Assembly (NCBI GenBank): GCA_900767585.1
Contig: CAAFZP010000038.1
Span: 1 to 12,078, forward strand
Length of the DNA stretch: 12,078 nt
DNA from: Lachnospiraceae bacterium
Lineage (GTDB): Bacteria > Bacillota > Clostridia > Lachnospirales > Lachnospiraceae
Reading direction: 5' to 3'
The notes beneath the pieces were generated by a model. That model was not told the origin of the DNA, made no database searches, and saw only the letters and a program-made list of their open reading frames with translations. The translations under genes and the position numbers were made by a program. This document shows, piece by piece, positions 7,449 to 12,078 of this stretch; within the stretch, counting starts at the first letter, position 1, and each line of letters begins with the position of its first letter.

Positions 7449-7477
7449 TTGTTTTTTTTCATAAAAGATGATAATAT
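7449..7477 (+). promoter_or_regulatory. Candidate promoter of the mltG gene cluster
   Basis: TTGTTT (7449-7454), a 17-bp spacer and TAATAT (7472-7477) would start transcription near 7484 and leave a leader of about 75 nt before the GTG start at 7560. The -10 shares the palindrome with the opposing promoter, so the two -10 boxes overlap head-on. AT-rich sequence makes chance matches likely. Confidence 0.35.
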
Positions 7478-7484
7478 ATTATCA
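7469..7484. promoter_or_regulatory. Perfect 16-bp palindrome, candidate operator
   Basis: TGATAATATATTATCA is its own reverse complement. Its half-site TGATAAT equals the half-site of the Fur-family 7-1-7 box, but here two central bases separate the halves instead of one, so assignment to Fur or PerR is not justified. It covers candidate -10 boxes on both strands. Confidence 0.4.
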
Positions 7485-7504
7485 CCATTGTAAAATTACA
7501 TCAA
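7476..7504 (-). promoter_or_regulatory. Candidate promoter of the cyclophilin gene
   Basis: Read on the minus strand, TTGATG (7504-7499) and TAATAT (7481-7476) are separated by 17 bp, about 43 nt before the TTG start. Each box has 4 of 6 consensus bases. The -10 lies inside the 16-bp palindrome and the -35 overlaps the second inverted repeat. Confidence 0.45.
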
Positions 7505-7517
7505 GTATGTAATTTTA
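7491..7517. repeat. 11-bp inverted repeat in the divergent intergenic region
   Basis: TAAAATTACAT (7491-7501) and ATGTAATTTTA (7507-7517) are exact reverse complements around the 5-nt spacer CAAGT. It overlaps the candidate -35 of the cyclophilin promoter and would form a weak AU-rich hairpin in the leader of the mltG transcript. No T-tract follows, so it is not a terminator for the rightward unit. It may be a regulator-binding site. Confidence 0.5.
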
Positions 7518-7559
7518 TACGACATTATGTAAACCAAAAAAGAAAAAGAGGTACGAGTT

Positions 7560-8732
7560 GTGACAAAAACAATCATACGTATTATCAAGGGCTTAATCTT
7601 AGTAATCGCGATTTTTGCGCTTGGTAATCTGACATACAAGCATCTTCGGACATATTATGACGATTATATGTATGAATATAAGGGAACGGAGTCAACACAG
7701 GGAGAAGATGTATCCGTTACAATCCCGGAAGGCGCATCCGTGAAAGAGATTGCCCAGATCTTGAAAAAGGCAGGGCTGATTGATTATCCAAGGGCGTTTA
7801 CAAAGAGACTGCAGGATTCCGAATACAGAGGGAAATTGCATGGTGGAACTTACACGTTGAATACGGGTATGACAACACTGGAGATGATGGCTGCGATGAG
7901 TCCGAGCTATGAGGAGGATCAGCCGGTTCAACAGCTGGTTGTCCCTGAGGGCTTTACGGTTGAGATGATTGCTGCGCGATGTGAAGATCAGGGAATCTGT
8001 TCCGCGACAGATTTTTTGAACGCATGCAAGTCCGTTACAAAAAGTGATTTTGAATATCTGGCAGATATACCGGCCGGTGCAAATGTAAAATATAAAGTGC
8101 AGGGATTTTTGTTCCCGGCCACGTATGACATTTATGAGAATACAACCGCAGAGTCGCTTGTCTCATGGATGCTGCAGACGTTTGATAACTATTATACAAA
8201 AGATTTACGTGATCGGGCTGAAGAACTTGGATACACCGCATATGAAGTAGTAACAAGAGCGTCGATTGTGGAACGTGAAGCCAAGGTGGATGAAGAACGA
8301 CCGATTATCGCAGGCGTTATCAACAATCGTCTGAAGGCAGATATGCCGCTTCAGATGTGCCCGACCGTGCTATATCCACTGACAGACGGAATGTATGACA
8401 AGAGTCAGGTTCTATATGAGGATCTGGATCTTGATTCTCCATATAACACATATAAAAATCCGGGTCTTCCGGTAGGACCGATCTGTAACCCGGGAATTGC
8501 CTGTATCGATGCAGTGCTTTATCCGACAGAACACAATTATATGTACTATCATGTGGGAGATGAAAAAGCGGGTACACATATTTTCACAGAGACTTATGAA
8601 GAACATGTGGATACACAGATTATCGGTGGACCAAACGGAGTGCCGGCAGAAGGCGGCGATGAATCGACAGGAGACGGAGATTCATCCGGCGATGGTGGAG
8701 ACGATACTTCGGGTGATACAGGAACGGAATAA
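7560..8732 (+). CDS. mltG: Endolytic murein transglycosylase MltG (YceG-like)
   Basis: Cuts nascent glycan strands at the membrane and so ends peptidoglycan chain elongation. Translation most likely starts at GTG 7560, with AGAGG (7547-7551) 8 nt upstream. The 390-residue protein has an N-terminal membrane helix (about residues 6-24), a LysM-like stretch VTIPEGASVKEIAQILKKAG, and the YceG catalytic domain. The catalytic Glu is E238 in ASIVEREA. Other family signatures are VINNRL, MPLQMCPTVLYPL, SPYNTYKNPGLPVGPICNPG and AGTHIFTETYEEH. The last 35 residues or so are a Gly/Asp/Ser-rich acidic tail (GDGDSSGDGGDD), longer than in E. coli MltG (340 residues) and probably disordered outside the cell. 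The next gene, an FHA protein, follows after 38 nt with no terminator. In streptococci MltG is tied to Ser/Thr kinase signalling, which makes an FHA neighbour worth noting. Confidence 0.93.
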   Translation: MTKTIIRIIKGLILVIAIFALGNLTYKHLRTYYDDYMYEYKGTESTQGEDVSVTIPEGASVKEIAQILKKAGLIDYPRAFTKRLQDSEYRGKLHGGTYTLNTGMTTLEMMAAMSPSYEEDQPVQQLVVPEGFTVEMIAARCEDQGICSATDFLNACKSVTKSDFEYLADIPAGANVKYKVQGFLFPATYDIYENTTAESLVSWMLQTFDNYYTKDLRDRAEELGYTAYEVVTRASIVEREAKVDEERPIIAGVINNRLKADMPLQMCPTVLYPLTDGMYDKSQVLYEDLDLDSPYNTYKNPGLPVGPICNPGIACIDAVLYPTEHNYMYYHVGDEKAGTHIFTETYEEHVDTQIIGGPNGVPAEGGDESTGDGDSSGDGGDDTSGDTGTE

Positions 8733-8770
8733 GGTATTTTGCTATATTTTTACCAAACAGGAGGGACGCT

Positions 8771-10639
8771 ATGAGAACTTTTAATTTTAGGGTGCGGAAT
8801 ATTGGCGAAGAGAAATATCTGTCATACACAATGGGCGAGGATTGTGAATTAGATGAGGATGTTTTGGATTATTGCCAGGATCATGTACCAGAGGAACTGA
8901 TTGAGATTATCTATGAAGAAGACGATGATTATGATTATCTGACATATTCGGTAACCGGAAAAGTTACTTTGGAGGATTTTATTAAAGAAGAACATAATTG
9001 TGAGAATGTACTGCTTATATTGCGAAATGTGGCGCAGGAGATGATTTCGCTGAAGGAACAGGCGATTCCACTCTCTTACGTGCTTTTGAACCGTAGCTTT
9101 ATCTACGTGGATGTGGAAAAAAAGACCGTGCGGTTTTTGTGTCTGCCGATAGAGAGCAAAGGTGCTCTTGCAGCTGAATTTAAGGGATTTGTCCGTCAGC
9201 TTCTGGCAAACATGAAATACGATGTGGAAGAAGATTTAAGCTATGTTGGAAAACTTCTTACATACATCAATGGAGATAATTTTAACCTTCGTGGACTGAT
9301 CGGGCTTGCAGAAGCTTTGATGGAAGAAGAGGGAATCAGTTTCGAAGAGACGGGCGCAATTGATGCAGATGGTGTGGAAGTTGTCAGTGCAGAGGAAACA
9401 ACGACGGAGAAAATCGATGACATCATGAGCAGCCTGCAGACCGAAGCAGATATGCCTCTCCCGGAGATCGGCGATGACGAAGAGGATGAAGAAGTAGAAG
9501 TACCAGAGGAAGAAGCAGAGAAGGAAGAAGAACTCGACAGTATTCTCCCTGCGGGCATGCAGACGACAGCTCCGGAGAAGGAAGCAGACGAAGAGACGTT
9601 TGACAAGCCGGAACCGATGGCAGCAACGGACGTAGAACCGGAGATGGACGAGGAACCACAGCCGGAAGCAGAGGACGCATCAGAGCCGGAACCAATGCCG
9701 CAGCCGGAAGCAGCACCGGAATCGGAAGTAATGCCACAGCCGGAAGCAGAGGAAGAAAAGCCGGAAGTTCCACAGGCAGCGGAACAGATTCTCTCCCAGG
9801 TAAATCCGGAAACAGACACAAACGCCGGAGAAAAGCTGCAGTTAAAGACAAATAAGAAAGAATCAGATATTAATCTGATCAAAGATCGTATCAAGGAATT
9901 GGTTGGTGAAGTACCATCTGCAAAACAGACGACCCAGCCGACAAAGAACATCCAGACATTGGAAGATCTGGATCATTTTCTGGATAAACCGCCGGTTGTA
10001 AAGCGAAATGTGGTTAAGGTAAACCGCGCCGCAATCATCCAGCAGACAGAAGCGGAAGTGGAAGCTGCAGAGGCAGAGGCAGCACAGGCAGAGGCAAATG
10101 CTGCGGAAGAACCAGCTACACAGGAAGATGAATCAAAAAATGCCAATGGCATGACAGAAAATATTAAGGTTCCGGTCATTGAAGATATTTATGATGACAT
10201 GAACATTGAGAAAAAAGAAGACGACGATAAGAAACCAAAGAGTACATCGATTCTGAATAAATCGGTTTCAGATCTCGTGAAGGATGCGGTCGGTGCAGTG
10301 AGCGCAGCAGCAACCGCTGCACCAAAAGCGGCAGTTCCGAAAGCACTGCCATACCTGATCCGCGAAAGTACAGAAGAACGCATTATGCTGAACAAAGCAA
10401 TCTTCAAGATTGGAAAAGCAACAAGAGGCGTGGATTATACGGTTGGCGGAAATGGCGCAATCAGCCGCCAGCATGCATTTATCATCCAGAAAGATGGCGT
10501 ATGTTATATCAAAGATAACAAATCAACCAATCATACATATGTGAATGGAAAACGTGTGGAAGATGGTGTGGAAGAGATTCTGACACATGATTCAATTGTA
10601 AGGCTGGCAGATGAAGAATTTATGTTTAAAATAAGATAA
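8771..10639 (+). CDS. FHA-domain protein with N-terminal DUF6382-like domain and acidic linker
   Basis: A cytoplasmic protein of 622 residues with no signal peptide or membrane helix; AGGAGGG (8759-8765) fixes the start. Three parts are visible. Residues 1 to about 215 form an alpha/beta domain (contains FIYVDVEKKTVRFLCLP and LLTYINGDNFNLRGLI) that I believe matches DUF6382, function unknown. Residues about 215-520 are a low-complexity, strongly acidic Pro/Glu/Ala linker with PEPMPQPEAAPESE-type repeats and a short Glu/Ala-rich segment likely to be helical (TEAEVEAAEAEAAQAEANAAEE). Residues about 526-622 are an FHA domain with ISRQHA (S565, R566, H568) and STNHTYVNG (S585, T586, N587), the usual phosphothreonine-binding positions; H588 replaces the common Gly of NGT and Lys replaces the first conserved Arg (KIGK). 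The domain should bind a Thr-phosphorylated partner made by a Hanks-type kinase, none of which is in this window. The following gene has a paralogous N-terminal domain. Confidence 0.88.
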   Translation: MRTFNFRVRNIGEEKYLSYTMGEDCELDEDVLDYCQDHVPEELIEIIYEEDDDYDYLTYSVTGKVTLEDFIKEEHNCENVLLILRNVAQEMISLKEQAIPLSYVLLNRSFIYVDVEKKTVRFLCLPIESKGALAAEFKGFVRQLLANMKYDVEEDLSYVGKLLTYINGDNFNLRGLIGLAEALMEEEGISFEETGAIDADGVEVVSAEETTTEKIDDIMSSLQTEADMPLPEIGDDEEDEEVEVPEEEAEKEEELDSILPAGMQTTAPEKEADEETFDKPEPMAATDVEPEMDEEPQPEAEDASEPEPMPQPEAAPESEVMPQPEAEEEKPEVPQAAEQILSQVNPETDTNAGEKLQLKTNKKESDINLIKDRIKELVGEVPSAKQTTQPTKNIQTLEDLDHFLDKPPVVKRNVVKVNRAAIIQQTEAEVEAAEAEAAQAEANAAEEPATQEDESKNANGMTENIKVPVIEDIYDDMNIEKKEDDDKKPKSTSILNKSVSDLVKDAVGAVSAAATAAPKAAVPKALPYLIRESTEERIMLNKAIFKIGKATRGVDYTVGGNGAISRQHAFIIQKDGVCYIKDNKSTNHTYVNGKRVEDGVEEILTHDSIVRLADEEFMFKIR

Positions 10640-10678
10640 AATACAGAAGGTATTATGATTGTAGGAGGTAGCGAGCGT

Positions 10679-12078
10679 ATGAAGGGGTTAGAGTTGAATG
10701 TTACAAAGCAGAATGGTATGACATTTGTGGAGTATCATCTTGGTGCGGCAGATGCATATGATGACAGAGTGTCAGATAAGGTGGCACAACTTGGAAATAT
10801 CATTCCATTTCAGTACAAAGATGAAGATGGAAAGAGAAGCATTGTTTCCTATGTACACAATGACAACACACTGGAAGTCACATTGAAACGGACACTGAAA
10901 AAGGCAGAGGCACTGGCTGTTATAAAAGGTCTTCTTTGTGCTTTTGAGATTGGTGCAGCTGGCGTGCAGATCAGCTATCTTGTCCGGGATGCAAAATATA
11001 TTTATGTGGATCCGGAGAGTTTTGCGGTGAAGTGTATTATGGTACCTGTGAAACAGGATGCACTTGGACAGTCTGACATTCCGGATTTCTTCCGGAATAT
11101 CGTTGCGCACATGCGCTTTGATGATGCAGATTCGGACAATTATGTTGCTAGAATTCTTACATTGATCAATACAGATCATTATTCCAATATGAAATTAAAA
11201 GAACTTGTAGATGCAGAGATGGAGAAGATCGGTGTCTTCTATACAAGAGATGAAGGAATCCGATCTGGCCTAGACACACATGCAGCTCCAGATGTGAATA
11301 AGGATGTTAAGGTAAACCGTGTAGGGGTGATGAATAATATGCGCCCACAGATGGGCCAGCCGGGAATGCCGCCAATGGGCCAGCCGGGAATGCCGCCGAT
11401 GGGTCAGCCGGGAATGCCGCCGATGGGTCAGCCGGGAATGCCGCCGATGGGTCAGCCGGGAATGCCAAGACCACAGATGGGTCAGCCGGGAATGCCGCCA
11501 ATGGGCCAGCCGGGAATGCCGCCAATGGGCCAGCCGGGAATGCCACCGATGGGCCAGCCGGGAATGCCACAGATGGGTCAGCCGGGAATGCCGCCGATGG
11601 GTCAGCCACAGGCACCACAGATGCCAAAGCCACAGGCACCACAGATGGGCCAGCCGGGAATGCCACAGATGCCGAAACCGGAGATGCCGAAGCCACAGGC
11701 ACCACAGATGCCAAAGCCGGAGATGCCAAAACCGCAGGCACCACAGATGGGTCAGCCGGGAATGCCACAGATGCCGAAGCCACAGGCACCACAGATGGGT
11801 CAGCCGGGAATGCCACAGATGGGTCAGCCACAGGCACCACAGATGCCAAAGCCGCAGGCACCACAGATGGGCCAGCCGGGAATGCCACAGATGCCGAAGC
11901 CGGAGATGCCGAAGCCACAGGCGCCACAGATGCCAAAGCCGGAGATGCCGAAGCCACAGGCACCACAGATGGGCCAGCCGGGAATGCCACAGATGCCGAA
12001 GCCGGAGATGCCGAAGCCACAGGCACCACAGATGGGTCAGCCGGGAATGCCACAGATGCCGAAGCCGGAAATGCCAAA
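10679..12078 (+). CDS. Paralogue of the upstream DUF6382-like domain with a long Met/Pro/Gln repeat tract (partial, 3' end missing)
   Basis: Open from ATG 10679 (TAGGAGG at 10662-10668, 10 nt upstream) to the window edge with no stop: 466 full codons plus two bases. Residues 1 to about 205 resemble the N-terminal domain of the preceding gene. Matching landmarks are SYLVRDAKYIYVDPESFAVK against SYVLLNRSFIYVDVEKKTVR, DFFRNIVAHMRFD against GFVRQLLANMKYD, and ARILTLINTDHYSNMKLKELV against GKLLTYINGDNFNLRGLIG. From residue 222 onward the protein is almost only Met, Pro, Gln, Gly, Ala, Lys and Glu in 8- and 13-residue units (MGQPGMPP, MPKPQAPQ and longer), at least 245 residues and predicted to be disordered. 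No signal peptide or membrane helix is visible. By analogy with its neighbour, an FHA or other folded domain may follow outside the window. Function unknown; probably works with the FHA protein. Confidence 0.85.
   Translation, partial: MKGLELNVTKQNGMTFVEYHLGAADAYDDRVSDKVAQLGNIIPFQYKDEDGKRSIVSYVHNDNTLEVTLKRTLKKAEALAVIKGLLCAFEIGAAGVQISYLVRDAKYIYVDPESFAVKCIMVPVKQDALGQSDIPDFFRNIVAHMRFDDADSDNYVARILTLINTDHYSNMKLKELVDAEMEKIGVFYTRDEGIRSGLDTHAAPDVNKDVKVNRVGVMNNMRPQMGQPGMPPMGQPGMPPMGQPGMPPMGQPGMPPMGQPGMPRPQMGQPGMPPMGQPGMPPMGQPGMPPMGQPGMPQMGQPGMPPMGQPQAPQMPKPQAPQMGQPGMPQMPKPEMPKPQAPQMPKPEMPKPQAPQMGQPGMPQMPKPQAPQMGQPGMPQMGQPQAPQMPKPQAPQMGQPGMPQMPKPEMPKPQAPQMPKPEMPKPQAPQMGQPGMPQMPKPEMPKPQAPQMGQPGMPQMPKPEMP
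11351..11596 (+). repeat. 24-bp tandem repeat array encoding MGQPGMPP units
   Basis: Ten consecutive units begin at 11351, 11375, 11399, 11423, 11447, 11477, 11501, 11525, 11549 and 11573. All are 24 bp and in frame except the fifth, which is 30 bp and encodes MGQPGMPRPQ. Units differ mostly at third codon positions (GGC/GGT, CCG/CCA), and the ninth ends in PQ instead of PP. Perfectly in-frame periodicity suggests growth by slippage or unequal recombination. Confidence 0.95.
11597..12078 (+). repeat. Higher-order repeat of 24- and 39-bp units (MGQPGMPQ / MPKPQAPQ / MPKPEMPKPQAPQ)
   Basis: The units change here to MGQPQAPQ, MPKPQAPQ, MGQPGMPQ (24 bp each) and a 39-bp unit MPKPEMPKPQAPQ. A six-unit block of 174 bp at 11597-11770 recurs at 11819-11992 in the same order, a period of 222 bp. 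The array is still running at the window end, so the total length is unknown. Confidence 0.92.

Noticed and set aside
7469..7484. Fur or PerR box
   Set aside because: The half-sites match TGATAAT but the centre has 2 bp, not the 1 bp of the 7-1-7 consensus, and neither mltG nor the cyclophilin is a usual member of these regulons; kept only as an unassigned palindrome.
8733..8770. Terminator or separate promoter between mltG and the FHA gene
   Set aside because: The 38-nt gap has AT-rich sequence but no stem-loop and no convincing -35/-10 pair.
9241..9951. A 236-codon minus-strand open frame rich in Ser/Ala opposite the acidic linker
   Set aside because: Its composition is the complement of Glu/Pro-rich codons in the FHA gene; it has no recognisable domain and lies inside a well-supported gene.
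11307..12077. A long minus-strand open frame (at least 256 codons) of Ala/Ser/Val/Pro repeats opposite the Met-Pro tract
   Set aside because: It is the mirror of a repeat whose codons contain no stop on the other strand. It has no folded domain and covers only the repeat; the plus-strand frame has a ribosome binding site, a conserved N-terminal domain and operon spacing.
11351..12078. Regularly repeated short DNA units considered as a CRISPR or CRISPR-like array
   Set aside because: Units are contiguous, in frame and coding, with no unique spacers between them.

Overview
The window looks like chromosomal DNA of a Gram-positive anaerobic Firmicute, most likely a gut Lachnospiraceae (Roseburia/Agathobacter/Coprococcus-like). 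This rests on an LPXTG-like SPKTGD sorting signal, ChW (clostridial hydrophobic W) repeats, strong AGGAGG ribosome binding sites, moderate GC and the gene families present. The genus is a guess. There is no sign of phage, insertion sequence, CRISPR array, tRNA or rRNA.

Layout. (1) 1-236: the C-terminal end of a sortase-anchored surface protein, closed by a clear intrinsic terminator. (2) 239-6879: a rightward unit with a good sigma-A-type promoter. It encodes a secreted M6-family metallopeptidase with two triads of ChW repeats, a fused substrate-binding/permease protein of a polar amino acid ABC transporter (two nearly identical binding domains in tandem plus the membrane domain, GlnP architecture), and the matching ATPase. 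The gaps are only 25 and 13 nt and no terminator is visible between the genes, so extracellular proteolysis and amino acid uptake are plausibly co-expressed. A long inverted repeat works as a two-way terminator against (3), a leftward cyclophilin-type peptidyl-prolyl isomerase (6915-7433). (4) A 126-nt divergent intergenic region holds a perfect 16-bp palindrome that carries candidate -10 boxes for both directions, and a second 11-bp inverted repeat. (5) 7560-12078: a rightward cluster of an MltG-type endolytic murein transglycosylase, an FHA-domain protein with an N-terminal domain of unknown function (DUF6382-like), and a paralogue of that N-terminal domain followed by a very long Met/Pro/Gln/Gly repeat tract that runs off the window. 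The gaps are 38 and 39 nt, each with a good ribosome binding site.

The least understood part is the last cluster: two paralogous proteins sharing an N-terminal domain, one with an acidic Pro/Glu linker and a phosphothreonine-binding FHA domain, the other with a low-complexity Met-Pro repeat built from higher-order duplicated DNA. They sit directly downstream of a cell-wall terminase, which suggests a phospho-signalling or scaffold function at the envelope, but this is inference. The second notable object is the tandem binding-domain duplication in the transporter (about 94% identical at the protein level, 744-bp period), with long identical DNA tracts that suggest recent duplication or continuing gene conversion.
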